Source: Perkinsus chesapeaki (taxonomy: Eukaryota; Perkinsozoa; Perkinsida; Perkinsidae). Taken from it: a stretch of 34,940 nt of DNA. Both the position numbers and the translations under genes were made by a program. The notes under the pieces were generated by a model. It was not told where the DNA came from, did no database searches, and worked only from the letters and a program-made list of their open reading frames with translations. The stretch is from contig JAAPAO010000300.1 of assembly GCA_013115145.1 (NCBI GenBank), forward strand, positions 1 through 34,940, read 5' to 3'. Shown one piece after another: positions 19,822 to 30,220 of this stretch (its first letter is position 1; every line of letters starts with the position of its first letter).

Positions 19822-19957
19822 TGAATATCTTTCGTGACTCAACGGCCCATCGGCGCTCTCTGGGACAACTACCAGGATGAACGTTGGTGGGTGGCTGGTG
19901 GTCTTGAAGGTGAAGGTGTAGTCTCGAGAACCCTGTGATTGTATCGGCACTTCATCG
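19822..19957 (-). CDS. Probable exon with strong donor site
   Basis: A minus-strand frame ending at a TCA/GTAAGC donor (intron from 19821). Its 5' limit is either the acceptor AATCACAG at 19933 or one further upstream (about 19958). The encoded segment alternates polar and beta-branched residues (YTFTFKTT, FILVVVPES), as in a beta-sandwich domain. I cannot name it. It may be an N-terminal exon of the membrane protein gene that continues toward 17.1 kb. Confidence 0.38.
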
Positions 19958-20010
19958 TAAAATCTGAACGTGTAAAGTATACATGCGATACTTCATGTCT
20001 TCAATACTAT

Positions 20011-20050
20011 AGCAGTATATTATATATTGTATATATATAAATATACTGCT
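20011..20050. repeat. AT-rich inverted repeat
   Basis: Arms AGCAGTATATT (20011-20021) and AATATACTGCT (20040-20050) are exact reverse complements, with an 18-nt AT-only-like loop. It could form a cruciform. It lies just upstream of the exon at 19822-19957. Confidence 0.85.
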
Positions 20051-20227
20051 GTACTATATTTACCCAATATATTAGTAATCGAGTTTCGGTTCAAGTCAGT
20101 GTATATCGGATATCCGCCGGTGTGAGAGGGAGACTAGTCATGAAACGATATAATTGCCCATTGCATTTCGGTGTGTACTATGGATTTACGCTTATTCCTT
20201 GCTACAAAGCGTCATTGCTACAAATAT

Positions 20228-20629
20228 TCACTCCGCATTTTCATCGTACGCTAGCTTCCAAGCCTCCGACACACAGGCGCCATAAATAAGATGTTCGGCT
20301 TGTCGGCAGTGATCTTGTATGAGTTTGTCATGGTACTGCATGTTCGAGTTTATCTCATAGTATAGCTTCATAGCGGCCAGGAGGCTCACGAGGTGCACCT
20401 GAAGCTGCACCTGCCACTCTCGACAGCTGATAATTCTTACAGCCAGCCAAACGAATACAATCGGTGCTTTGATTTCTCGTTGAGCGAAAATATCGCTGAT
20501 AATTTCTGGACAGCAGAAAAGCGTGGACGAGGTCTCGGGTTCCGCCACGGGAGATGGTTTGATGCCGACGGAGCGAAAGTCTCTCGCTGGAGCTGCCCAG
20601 TTGCCAAGCTCGACTGGAGAGTCTGCCAT
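20228..20629 (-). CDS. Hypothetical protein, 3' exon(s)
   Basis: The C-terminal ~60 residues, ending at the stop at 20228, look like a real helical protein (SLLAAMKLYYEI, then a Cys/His-containing stretch and EAWKLAYDENAE). Upstream, a GTAAGA...GTGGCAG pair of 30 nt lies in frame near 20408-20437, so the frame is the same whether or not it is removed. The N-terminal part is less protein-like and the true start may be in another exon. No family is recognised. It lies about 270 bp upstream of the exon at 19822-19957 and on the same strand. Confidence 0.35.
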   Translation of the reverse strand: MADSPVELGNWAAPARDFRSVGIKPSPVAEPETSSTLFCCPEIISDIFAQREIKAPIVFVWLAVRIISCREWQVQLQVHLVSLLAAMKLYYEINSNMQYHDKLIQDHCRQAEHLIYGACVSEAWKLAYDENAE

Positions 20630-21485
20630 TTGAGAATACTAGACTGTACTGCTGTCACACGTAAGGCGGCGGGTTGTGCAATGGTAAACTCATGGTACTC
20701 CGTTGGCTCCGCAAGCAATCTCTACACCTAGTGCGGCACTGACGATAGCCGTAATTTCCGAATACTGACGAAACTGAGCAGCTTCAACCAACCTCGGACG
20801 ATGAAGTGAACTGACAAATGCAATGCATTTGTCTGAAATGCATTTACTGCATTTCAGTTGCACCCCACGAGGCCTATCGTCACACCGAAAATGTAAAGAA
20901 ATTAATGATGTTGCTGCGAGAGTATGACTGGCTAAGTTTGGGCAATCTTGCGCGTCCTTCAGTAACGCCTCATGTGATTTCATGGGTTTGCGTGCAATAT
21001 TGAAAGGCTCTTCATAACAACTCAACTCGCGTAAGTCGGATCCCGCTACTCGAAACGCTTATTTATCATAGACAGCTCATCAATGTGAAGGACCCATGAA
21101 AACATTTCTGCTATCCATGTCGTACCGACTCATTCCAAGGGAGGTCGAAGCATCACAGCAAAGTGACTCGAGCACATCCACAAGGTCCCAATTGTGCTCC
21201 CTGCAAGAACGACACACATGGGTCAGTGTAGCGCGACCTGGAACATTCGAACTCCTTGGCGGGCTAGCCAAATCGAGATACTTAACCTCTGAGGCCATGT
21301 CAGTAGTAGGACTTCATCAAGCAGCGTTGAGTATAGATTGGTAGGTAGGACGGTACTTAAAGGAGGACGTATAGACATCATATGCAATCTACGGGACTGT
21401 AATATGAGAATTATAAAGCGTGATGTGCTCAACTAGGAGCACAAAGATGAGCATGACTTGACGATATGCGAAATTATTGAGCGGC
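20630..21485. other. Mostly non-coding, twin palindromes
   Basis: Two palindromes share one base: arms GACAAATGCA/TGCATTTGTC around a single a (20813-20833) and arms CTGAAATGCA/TGCATTTCAG with a 5-nt loop (20833-20857). A further hairpin, TGTGCTC/GAGCACA, lies at 21424-21443. A minus-strand exon-like stretch after GTCGTTCTTGCAG (about 21120-21196) has a plausible acceptor, but I could not connect it to a gene. Confidence 0.5.
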
Positions 21486-22223
21486 TCATCTGGGAAGGCT
21501 TATGAGACTGCCAAGGAAAAGGATTTCATTTACATCTTCGTAATGCACATCATAGCCTCCTCTTTTGCCTGTCATGTTAACAGTAATATAGCCTTCATAA
21601 TTCCAAGTGACAAAGCCAGAAGGAGAAGTCATCCTAAAGAATAGATTACAAGTCGCCTTGAGGAATCTACTTCTTGCTTTGGTTCCGGCTACTAAAGTGA
21701 AGTAGGTGTATCTTGGCTTTTCTTTGTAGATGTAAGCGTGACCTCGGACGGCATCATCGGTAGCTATGGCAACTCCAATAGAGGGTACTTCTATCCTAGT
21801 ACGCAAGGAAGCGGAGAAATCAATCTCCCGTCTATGCTCCTCACTGAAGCCTCCTTCCTTTGAAATGAAGGGAATATGAAGGTCCAGATTCAGACCAACA
21901 TTACCAGCGGGAGTGAAGGCATAGGATGTATTGCCTCCGGCCCACACACCAATATTGACAGGATCCGTCCAAAATAGCTGCGATCTCGATCGAAGCGAAC
22001 GAAGCAATCCAGGGGCGTTAGATAGCAACCTCACGCCACCAGTGGATTGACGGCTGTCCCTCAAGATATACCAGCAGTAGAGACCGGGAGAAGTTACGTC
22101 CAAGCAGTCAGTTGGTTTAGTTGCGACCACTGAAATGCCCAGAGATCTGCTGCTTGCTCCAGAGCACAATTGAACCATCACCATCAGAAGAAGCTTGACG
22201 CAAATTAATAACTGGGATGACAT
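21486..22223 (-). CDS. Secreted ~245-aa family protein, member 1
   Basis: 245 residues from ATG; signal peptide about 1-22 ending near CSG. The family marks are LYCWYIL after an upstream Cys (two cysteines 9 apart that could form a disulphide), GGVRLLSN, IGVWA, LDLHIP, FVTWNYEG and a C-terminal YDVHY followed by a hydrophobic LFLGSL. No known domain is recognised. The alternating hydrophobic pattern suggests a beta-rich extracellular protein. This is the most diverged of four tandem paralogues and lacks the NGG before the RLLSN motif (it has STGG). Single exon. Confidence 0.8.
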   Translation of the reverse strand: MSSQLLICVKLLLMVMVQLCSGASSRSLGISVVATKPTDCLDVTSPGLYCWYILRDSRQSTGGVRLLSNAPGLLRSLRSRSQLFWTDPVNIGVWAGGNTSYAFTPAGNVGLNLDLHIPFISKEGGFSEEHRREIDFSASLRTRIEVPSIGVAIATDDAVRGHAYIYKEKPRYTYFTLVAGTKARSRFLKATCNLFFRMTSPSGFVTWNYEGYITVNMTGKRGGYDVHYEDVNEILFLGSLISLPR

Positions 22224-23499
22224 TGAAGGGATTATATGCCCTTGACAAAGCTGAGAAAGAAATCAATTGTTGAAGGAGTATGGAGCCTCTGACGGAATAA
22301 AAGTCTGGTACATGCGATTAGGTCTCAGGTACTATCGACTCGCACGAGTTAGACTCGGCATTTAGCTAGCCACTACATGACATGCCGCGGCGCCCTGCCA
22401 ACAAAAGAGGGCCATTGAGCCGATGGCATGGACGATACCTCCACGGTGGAGGGTACCCCTAGGGGTCCCAGTAGGATGACGCTAGCGGTTACCTTGACGC
22501 GGCTATAGATGAGGTTTTCTACTCCAAGCTTTTCTTCAAGGGTTTGGTTTGCTGGAGTGCTATAGTTCTCATGGCACTCTGTGGATTCATCCCAATGCAT
22601 CGACAAAAGTAAATAGGATTTACTATAGGAAAACTCTGTCAGTGCTGGAGGCTGCCTCCAGGAGGCGTTTGTGCGTCTGTATGCACCAACTGTGGGACAT
22701 GCATTGTTACAATGCTCGGTCCCATATCATGACTGGAAAATAAATTATAGCATTGAAAACAATTTAGATCTCGGAAACTAATGTGGTACGTGGCGATTTG
22801 AGATAGTCCTTAATATGTTCTGGTGCTTCGTGATTGGTACCCGCACTATCAATTGTGTGGAAAGAGACCGCAATGATGTCGATGGATCGAAACCTTGTGT
22901 TTAAGTTCGATTCAGCGCACCCTTATGCAGAGCGAGTCTTGGTTCGCAGAGTCCTGTAGGATGGATCACTGATCATATCGAATGAAGTGCATCCAATAGG
23001 TCTTGCCACCGGTGGTAGTTGACCTACTCAAGAGTACGCAAAGGTCGCCGTATGTTCATGCGGCAGCCGAACAATTTCGTACTGAGTTACGAAAAGATCG
23101 ACTTAGCTATTATTAACAACCCAACATCTTTAAGAAGACTGACGATAACAATGGGATGATTGAAGAGGCAGGACATTATTGTATTGGTCCACATGAACTT
23201 CCATAGTTCAGTTTGTCACTTGGGTGCCCTTTAGCTACAATCTAGAGGGCAAGTGAAAAGGCAACCTGGATGTGACATCGGATATGAGACTGCTTGTTGT
23301 CTATCCTCATGGCGCGACTGATGGTTGGCTATATCCTCCAGGACTGCAAGACGTGTATTATATAAGACGCCATGTAACATATACGACACTACTAGAACCG
23401 ATGGACGGCACTGCTCAGCCAAGACTACGTAAAAGTTAACAGGTACCACAGCCATAGTAGACTTGACCGTACGGAAATCCCCAGATACATAAAAAGGTT
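22224..23499. other. Intergenic between family members 1 and 2
   Basis: No gene supported. It has palindromes CCTCCACgGTGGAGG (22438-22452), ACCCCTAGGGGT (22455-22466), CTGGAGG/CCTCCAG with a 3-nt loop (22645-22661) and GCATTGTtACAATGC (22701-22715), and a bulged hairpin around 23217-23254. Confidence 0.6.
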
Positions 23500-24216
23500 T
23501 TACTTAAGAGAGCCACTAAAAATAAGTAGATCTCGGTTGGTGTAATGGACATTATATCCAGCTCTCTCACCCGCAACATCAATGGTAGCATAAGCTTCAT
23601 AATGCCAAGTAACCAAGTCTTCGGAGCTAATGGTCACTGTAAGCCCACACTTCGACTCCATTAATATGTTTTTTGTAGCGGTTTCGGCAAATAAAACCAG
23701 ACGGGCGTCAGAATTTTTGTGAACAGCAGCGATTACTTTCGTCGTATCGTTTTTGCCAGTAGCACTCCCAATGAAAGGAATCTCCACAGTACTAGTCAAG
23801 GAGAAGGGGAAATCGATCTCCCATCCATTTGCGATAGCCCGACCTCCCTGCGTTGTGGCATCAGGGATGTGGAGGTTCAAGCTTAGTTTAATACCACCGA
23901 AGAGTACCGAGGTGTAGGATGTACTGCCTTGAGCCCAAACTCCAACATCGACAGGATGTCCCCCACTGTCTAAGATAGCTCCTATCTCTATCGAGATGAA
24001 CGAAGTAACCCCAGTGGCGTTGGATAGCATCCTCATACCACCATTGACTTGTTCAGTGTTTTTCAAGACATACCAACAATAGAGACCGGTAGGTTTCGTA
24101 TGCAAGCAGTTGCTTGGGCTACTGGCAACCACTGGAATGCCTAAAGCTCTGTTCTCACCGAAGCACGATTGCATCATCATCAGAAGGCCTACGCAAGATA
24201 GTACCGAGGGTAACAT
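23500..24216 (-). CDS. Secreted ~240-aa family protein, member 2
   Basis: 239 residues from the first ATG (24216); the frame is open a further 11 codons upstream. The signal peptide includes a GLLMMMQSC run. It shares LYCWYVL, NGGMRMLSN, VGVWAQG, LNLHIP, SEDLVTWHYEA and YNVHY with members 3 and 4, and is intermediate between them and member 1. Several Asn-X-Ser/Thr sites fit a secreted glycoprotein. No known family is recognised. The upstream region (24250-24760) shares blocks with the upstream regions of members 3 and 4. Confidence 0.82.
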   Translation of the reverse strand: MLPSVLSCVGLLMMMQSCFGENRALGIPVVASSPSNCLHTKPTGLYCWYVLKNTEQVNGGMRMLSNATGVTSFISIEIGAILDSGGHPVDVGVWAQGSTSYTSVLFGGIKLSLNLHIPDATTQGGRAIANGWEIDFPFSLTSTVEIPFIGSATGKNDTTKVIAAVHKNSDARLVLFAETATKNILMESKCGLTVTISSEDLVTWHYEAYATIDVAGERAGYNVHYTNRDLLIFSGSLK

Positions 24217-25729
24217 TAGAGGATGTCGCCTAAGCAAGCGTAAGGACAACTACGAAAGCAGAAGTCTATAGAAGTTATCACGTGATAGGAGCTTCATCAT
24301 GAAACAAGCGACCATTTCTTCTGAAGACTCGTGCCCGGATGAGATGGGCCTTGACTGATATTCTGAGGTTAATCTGGCAAACTCTGCCGGGACTCTAACT
24401 CGAAAAAAGATTGTTCGGCGGGGGTGGCTCCTACTAGCTGAAAACAGAGTCCGTCTTACGGACTCCGTCGTGGCGCGGCGCCTCACGAACATAAAAGCGC
24501 GCTTCACACTCACCTGATGCAGGCAGTTTCACTGGCTGCTATAATAGACTGTTCATCAAGTTATCTTTGAAATAATGTAGCCCACTTCTAGTCACTCGGT
24601 TACTATAATACTTATACTGTTTAGTCGTTCCAATGATTCACCAATAGAAAACGAAAAGAAAGAAACCAGATTCGCCAATGAGAGACTTGTGCGTCCACAA
24701 ACTCCCTGTGGGGGGAGGAGTTCCCATAATCCTGGGCCATAGATGATGTACAGGGTACAGAGGAGTATCGCTCAGCCCCAGGAACGTAGATATAGCCTGT
24801 AGCAAGTTGGATTACTGCTAAAGACTTTATAATATCATCAAGTGATTACTGCAACACTCATTGAGTTGGATTGGACGGCGCAACAGTGTCAGTCTCATGG
24901 AGATAGGCTCCATGACAGCACACTGCGACAAAGAAAAGCCGCCGATTGGCCTATTAGAGCTAACCAATAAGGAATCTCGAATTAAGAGTTGTGTCGGATG
25001 CTTTTTACTGATTCCGACTTTGAATTTCCGTGTTGGTGTGGGCAATATAACGAGCCATAATTTCTGTTAGATCAGACTTCGGTATCGAGGCATGATTGGC
25101 GAATCAATGCTTTATTTCTGTGCCAGTCGTGCACGACTTCCTGGCGTAGTTGCCACTGAGGTTGGAATATAGCGTGAAGTGACCTGGTCAATCACAAATT
25201 TGTTCTGAATAGGGTAACTGTACGGTACCGCTACCAGAAATTTATGTCGCATATTCACGAGCCTATTTGGTGAAGAAAAATGAAACTTCTAAGCTCTTAG
25301 TATTTACAGAAGTGCGCTACACATTCGCGGCAGTCTCGAAAGTGGCTCAATTACAATTCAGATAACTTGAAGGGCAAACCTCGCAGACCTTTGTGGACTT
25401 CGGTTCTCCGGTGTGTTCTCTGTGTATACCGACAAGCATCAGTGAACTATGGATCGGAATTAGTAGTCTATCGTGGTCCATGGAGATCGCCAGTATAAGC
25501 CGCTATGTGATTCAGTCTCCAAGCAGGCTCCTTGAAGAAGCCCTTTGGTGGAGAGTCAACGTGCGTATCAGAGTATACCGCGACAGTGAACGAGAGTTAT
25601 ACCTCAATCGGATATCGAGGTCTGTCTGATACTGAGGTATTCCATCTCGTGCCGAATTGGCAGTGCTGCATCAGCATATGAGACAGTATGTGAGAGATAC
25701 AGTTAAACTACAAGCTTTGGGAATGGCAG
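24217..25729. other. Upstream region of member 2 and intergenic sequence
   Basis: About 220-290 bp upstream of the member 2 start is a GGCGCGGCG block, shared with the corresponding positions of members 3 and 4. Further out, 24685-24760 (ACTTGTGCGT, CCCTGTGGGG and a GTACAGAGG tail) matches 30150-30230. Hairpins: GAGTCCGT/ACGGACTC (24447-24465), TATCACGTGATA (24276-24287) and AGTCGTGCACGACT (25125-25138). No gene is supported. Confidence 0.5.
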
Positions 25730-25779
25730 ATTTCACTTGGCAATCATCCAAAGGAGTGTAGAAGACTTTTGCGATTCCC

Positions 25780-25802
25780 CGGGGCATTTCTTAGATGCCC
25801 CG
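25780..25802. repeat. Hairpin CGGGGCAT/ATGCCCCG
   Basis: Perfect 8-bp arms with a 7-nt loop. The duplicated counterpart near 28040-28060 has lost the symmetry on both sides, so the hairpin was either gained in unit 1 or decayed in unit 2. Confidence 0.8.
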
Positions 25803-26005
25803 AAACTTCTTTTCGCAACTCGGCTCGCTTCGTTGGGATCGATTAGGCCAGTTTCGGAGAGGTCGCGAGAGAAGGCATGAAATGTGGTCTTCTGTGGCGG
25901 GGGAAGCAGATCGCAGGATTGACAGTACCTCATAACGAAACCAATAGGTACTTCGAAGAACAATGCTCGTCAGTTCAGGTATGATTCCAATGTGTGAATC
26001 TGAAG

Positions 26006-26026
26006 TGGGTCAAGAGGCTTGACCCA
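26006..26026. repeat. Hairpin TGGGTCAAG/CTTGACCCA
   Basis: Perfect 9-bp arms around a 3-nt loop, overlapped by a second inverted pair AGGCTTGA/TCAAGCCT (about 26015-26042). In the 3' flank of family member 3. Confidence 0.85.
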
Positions 26027-26753
26027 GGCTCGACTCAAGCCTGTAACACTGTGCCAGTCCCTCTTCTGAGACCCTCCAGAGCTGCTCAGCTCCTCCAAAC
26101 GCTTTAGGAGCCCAAGCGGACAATCTTCTGCGGAGAGTACCTCGTATCGGTGATGAAGATGTCTCGACGGCCCGGCCACCGGCGTACTCTCGCGGAACAG
26201 TTTTAACTCTGTACTTATCTCAACTATATGAGACCTCGCCAGGTGGGTGTGGCAAGGCTCTGGGAAGGTGCGGCCTACCCCTGCTGAAGCGGCTCGTGAG
26301 ATTTTGGTGACACCCAGTGGTTGAGGAATTGATAAACTTGGATGCTAAAATATCTTTAATTACACGACAACTTGAACTCAAGTCTAATAACTCGGACGCC
26401 ATTCATCAAAGGCGGCATCATTCATTACCTAAAAGCTGATGACAGGGAGGCTCGAGAAAATACGTTCGCAACACTGTAGGCTATACGTACTCGTTACAGA
26501 GATGGGACATCCAACAGTCTGATCAACACAATAGAGTGAACCCACCAGACCTCAATCACACTGCCTGCGAGATCGGCGCGCATAGGTCACCTACACTAGT
26601 TGTGACACTATGCTCATGGAGAGACTATATTGAAAATCAGACTGCTCAAGTATCATACGAAAGGTTTAGACATAGTGTCGCATATGCGATACAGGGCGAA
26701 GATAGCTGTTCAGCAAGAATTTATTGATGGGGATTTTGCAAATGGCACATATG

Positions 26754-27485
26754 TTACGATTTACCCCTGAGAGAGCCAAGGAAAATGAGTAGACCAGGAT
26801 GGACGTAGTGGACATTATAGCCATCTTTTTTGCCGGCCACGTCAATAGAGACATTAGCCTCATAGTGCCACGTAATCAGGTCTTCTGAGCTGATCATAAC
26901 TGTTAGTTCGGCCATTGACTCAAGATAAGAAGTATGTGCGGCAGTTCTACCACGTAAGACTAGAGAACTGGTCTTACGGTTATTCTTGTAAACTACTGCA
27001 TGAGCACTTACACTCTCATTCTTGGCGGTTACATCGCCCACATAGGGAACGGTTACAAGAGAAGTTACGGAGGCAGGAAAATAGAGCTCCCACCCGTCCT
27101 TGAAAGCGCTGCCTCCTTTACAGTATAGTGGAATATGAAGAGTTATCTTGAGCTTAATATTGCCGATCAAGAGTGATTCATAGGATACATCACGGTTCGC
27201 CCAAACACCAATACCATTCGGATGACCTTCAGAATCTAACCCGGCAGAGAGTTCTATCGAGCTGAACGTGTGCGCGCCAGTGCCATTCGATAGCAATCTT
27301 AAACCTCCATTGACTTGACGATTGTCTCTCAAGATGTACCAACAATACGGACCAGATACGTTTTTATGTAGACACATATTGGGTTCACTGGCAACCTCGG
27401 GGATGGCCGGAAATCTAGAGTCTCGTAGGCCAAACTTTGCTATTATAAGCAGAAGAGTGATGCAGTTGGATACCGAAGATAACAT
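26754..27485 (-). CDS. Secreted ~243-aa family protein, member 3
   Basis: 243 residues from ATG with a signal peptide (about 3-16, CITLLLIIAKFG). Family motifs: Cys38 and Cys48 bracketing PYCWYIL, NGGLRLLSNGTG, GIGVWA, KITLHIP, SEDLITWHYEA, DGYNVHY and LLIFLGSL. A third cysteine is near residue 122. Role unknown; beta-rich secreted protein inferred. The DNA is very close to member 4: a tract of about 130 bp (27060-27185 against 29300-29425) has only about three differences. Confidence 0.85.
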   Translation of the reverse strand: MLSSVSNCITLLLIIAKFGLRDSRFPAIPEVASEPNMCLHKNVSGPYCWYILRDNRQVNGGLRLLSNGTGAHTFSSIELSAGLDSEGHPNGIGVWANRDVSYESLLIGNIKLKITLHIPLYCKGGSAFKDGWELYFPASVTSLVTVPYVGDVTAKNESVSAHAVVYKNNRKTSSLVLRGRTAAHTSYLESMAELTVMISSEDLITWHYEANVSIDVAGKKDGYNVHYVHPGLLIFLGSLRGKS

Positions 27486-28994
27486 TACAAGGTTATATGC
27501 GGTCTATTAAGCTAAGAAGGTGGCAAAGAGATTAAAGAGATATGAAAGTTACTCTCCACGAGAACAAAGCTTTATAAGGTCTGATCGCCAGCTTCACAGC
27601 GAAGCCTCGATCATGAAACGAACAAACCAATTCTCTCGTAGCATTGCTTCATATGAGATAGACTTCGTTTCCCTACGCTTAGTTGGAACCTTGGCCCACG
27701 AAACACCGAGGTAATGTCTTTGCTGTATTTCGAAGATCTAATGTTCGTCGGAGCTTTGACAAAATCGATCATGGCGCGGCGCGGTACCAACACGAAGGCG
27801 CCCTCTCTAGTTGGCTTTAGTGTCAGTATCAGATGATCTATGGTTCCTTTTAAACGGTGAATTGGAGCCAGAGCATAGTAATGCTCGTATTGCTGATCTT
27901 GTGAAATGCTCGACTGAGAACAAATGAAACCTGTCAAGCCTTTTCGCCTATGATGCACTTGTGCGTTCGAGCACTCCCTGTGAGGAAAGCCCTATCGATT
28001 TCTAAGAGGTGAGGAAGACCTCTGTGATACTCTTCGGCACTTTTTAGATGCACCAAAACTTCTTCCGGCAACTCCCTCCTTTTCGTTGGTATAGATTAGG
28101 CCCGTCGTGGAGGGGTCGCCAGAGGAGCCGCAGAAGGTGACCTCCAATGGTGGTGGGCGCAGATCGAAGAATCGACAGCACCTCACACGAGAGTGCTCAT
28201 CGGGCAGCTTAAGAATGATCCCAGCATAGAAATCTGAAGCCGTTCGAGCCCGGAAGAATGCCCCGGTCCTTATACTGGGACCCTTCTACGTTGCTGAACT
28301 TCCAGGCGGTTCTGTGCGCTTGAGACGTCCAAGCGCACCATCCGCTGCGGACAGAACCGTGTATTGACCATGAAGATGTCTTGCCCGTTACCATCGAACT
28401 CTTGCGAAGCCCCTTATCATCGTAACTATACGATTGCTCGCCAGGTGTATGTCGCAGGGTTCTGGCAAGGCGCAGCCTATCCTTACCCAGTCTACCCTTC
28501 CGCAAGTGGCTCGCGAGGTTTTGGTGATACCTAGTGGTTCAAAAGCAAATGAACTCAAATGCTGAAATATCCTTAATTAGAAGATAACTGAACTCAAGTC
28601 GTCCCTTGCTTCGGACGCCATGAATCAAAGGCATCATTCGTTATCCTGAATCCTAATATGTTCGCAACTCCGTAGCGATGCTATGCAGATTTGTTATAGC
28701 GACGGACCACCCATCCGTCTGAACAAGACAACCAACGAGTGGACAATAGGGCGTGTCCACACGATCCTAAGCACACTACCTGCGAGAATTATGTGCATAA
28801 ACGTGTGGAGGATTATACAGACTATGTTAATGACAGCAGCATAAGGCTGCTTGGAGTGTCATATGAAACGTATAGACATAATATCGCATATGCACTCCAA
28901 CGAGAACATATGGACAACAAAGCCAACTAGGAGCAAAACAATATTGTGCATGACTGTATCAATGGAAAATATTTCCAGGACACATTTCCCAGGC
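27486..28994. other. Flanks of members 3 and 4
   Basis: Upstream of member 3, the frame at 27730-27830 (minus) remains open in the duplicate (29880-29990), but most differences between the copies change amino acids, so it is probably not coding. The boundary between the two duplication units is near 27985. The 3' flank of member 4 (28010-28990) mirrors 25740-26750. No further gene is supported. Confidence 0.5.
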
Positions 28995-30220
28995 TTAATA
29001 TCTGAGAGAGCCGCTAAAAATGACTAAATCTGGGTGCTTGTAGTGGACATTATAGCCATCTCTTCTGCCGGCTACATCGATCAAGACATGAGCATCATAA
29101 TGCCACGTAATCAGGTCTTCCGAGCTGATCATAACTGTTAGTTCAACCATCGACTCAAGATAAGAAATATGTGCGGCAGTTCTACCACGTAAGACTAGAA
29201 AACTGCTCTCACTATTATTCTGGAACACTACTGCATGAGCACTTACACTCTCGTTCTTGGCGGTAACACTGTCAATATGGGGAACCGTCACAAAAGAAGT
29301 TACGGAGGCCGGAAAATAGAGCTCCCACCCGTCCTTGAAAGCGCTGCCTCCTTTACAGTATAGTGGAATATGAAGAGTTATCTTGAGCTTGATATCGCCG
29401 ATCAAGAGTGATTCATAGGTTGCATCACCGATAGCCCAAACACCAATATTAATCGAATGACCTTCAGCATCTAACCCGGCAGAGAGTTCTATCGAGCTGT
29501 ACGTGTGCGCGCCAGTGCCATTCGATAGCAATCTTACACCACCATTAACTTGACGATTATTTTTCAAGATGTACCAACAGTACGGGCCAGTCACTTCTCT
29601 GTGTAGGCACCTACTGGGCTCACTGGCAACCTCGGGGATGATTGGAAAGTCTCGGGTAGAATCCCGTGGGCCAAATTCAGATATTATAAGCAGAAGAGTG
29701 ATACAGGTGGATACCGAGGATAACATTACAAGGGTTATATGCCGTCTATTGAACTAAGAAGGCGACGAAGATTAAAGAAATATGAAAGTTACCACAAGAT
29801 GGAAATTTCATGAGAAATAGGACGATAGGCAACGACTCGTCTCCCTACGCTTTGTTGAGACTTTGGCCCAAGAAACGCCGAGGTAATATCTTTGCTGTGC
29901 TTCGAAGATCCAATGTTCGTCGGAGTTTTGACAAAATCGATCATGGCGCGGCCCATTACCAACACAAAGGCGCCCTCTCTAGGTAGCCTTAGTGTCAGAT
30001 GATCTATGGGTTCCTCTTTAAGTTAAAGACTTTAACGGAAAATCGATACTAGAGTATCGTAATGCTCATACGGTTGATCCCTTACAATGCTAGACTTAGT
30101 CGAATCCGCTACGACTAAGTAAAACTCATCAAGCCTATTCGTCTATGGGACGCTTGTGCGTTCGTACACTCACTGTGGGGAGAGTCTCCCCAGAATCCTC
30201 ATTGTTAGACGATGCCCAGG
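27990..30220 (-). repeat. ~2.24-kb tandem duplication, unit 2
   Basis: Second unit, in the same orientation as unit 1, containing family member 4. Its upstream end (30150-30230) also matches the region upstream of member 2 (24685-24760), so the duplicated block once extended to a third copy. Confidence 0.75.
28995..29726 (-). CDS. Secreted ~243-aa family protein, member 4
   Basis: 243 residues from ATG with signal peptide CITLLLIISEFG. It carries the same motif series as member 3 (PYCWYIL, NGGVRLLSN, IGVWA, KITLHIP, SEDLITWHYDA, YNVHY, LVIFSGSL). Cys40 and Cys50 are kept. Differences from member 3 cluster in the signal region and near residues 95-105 and 145-175. Function unknown; the tandem paralogues suggest diversification of a surface or secreted factor. 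Confidence 0.85.
   Translation of the reverse strand: MLSSVSTCITLLLIISEFGPRDSTRDFPIIPEVASEPSRCLHREVTGPYCWYILKNNRQVNGGVRLLSNGTGAHTYSSIELSAGLDAEGHSINIGVWAIGDATYESLLIGDIKLKITLHIPLYCKGGSAFKDGWELYFPASVTSFVTVPHIDSVTAKNESVSAHAVVFQNNSESSFLVLRGRTAAHISYLESMVELTVMISSEDLITWHYDAHVLIDVAGRRDGYNVHYKHPDLVIFSGSLRY

Larger units (their letters stand above)
25730..27985 (-). repeat. ~2.24-kb tandem duplication, unit 1
   Basis: The whole segment, including family member 3 and both flanks, aligns with about 27990-30220 at an offset of 2241 bp. Landmarks: TTTAGATGC-type sequence at 25790 and 28048; the CTCGCCAGGTG block at 26234 and 28438; gene starts at 27485 and 29726. The flanks are visibly more diverged than the gene. 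Confidence 0.8.

Noticed and set aside
27611-27958. 115-codon ORF upstream of family member 3, partly open in the duplicate
   Set aside because: Most differences between the duplicates are replacements and the starts are not conserved, so coding is unlikely. The region is better seen as a shared upstream element.
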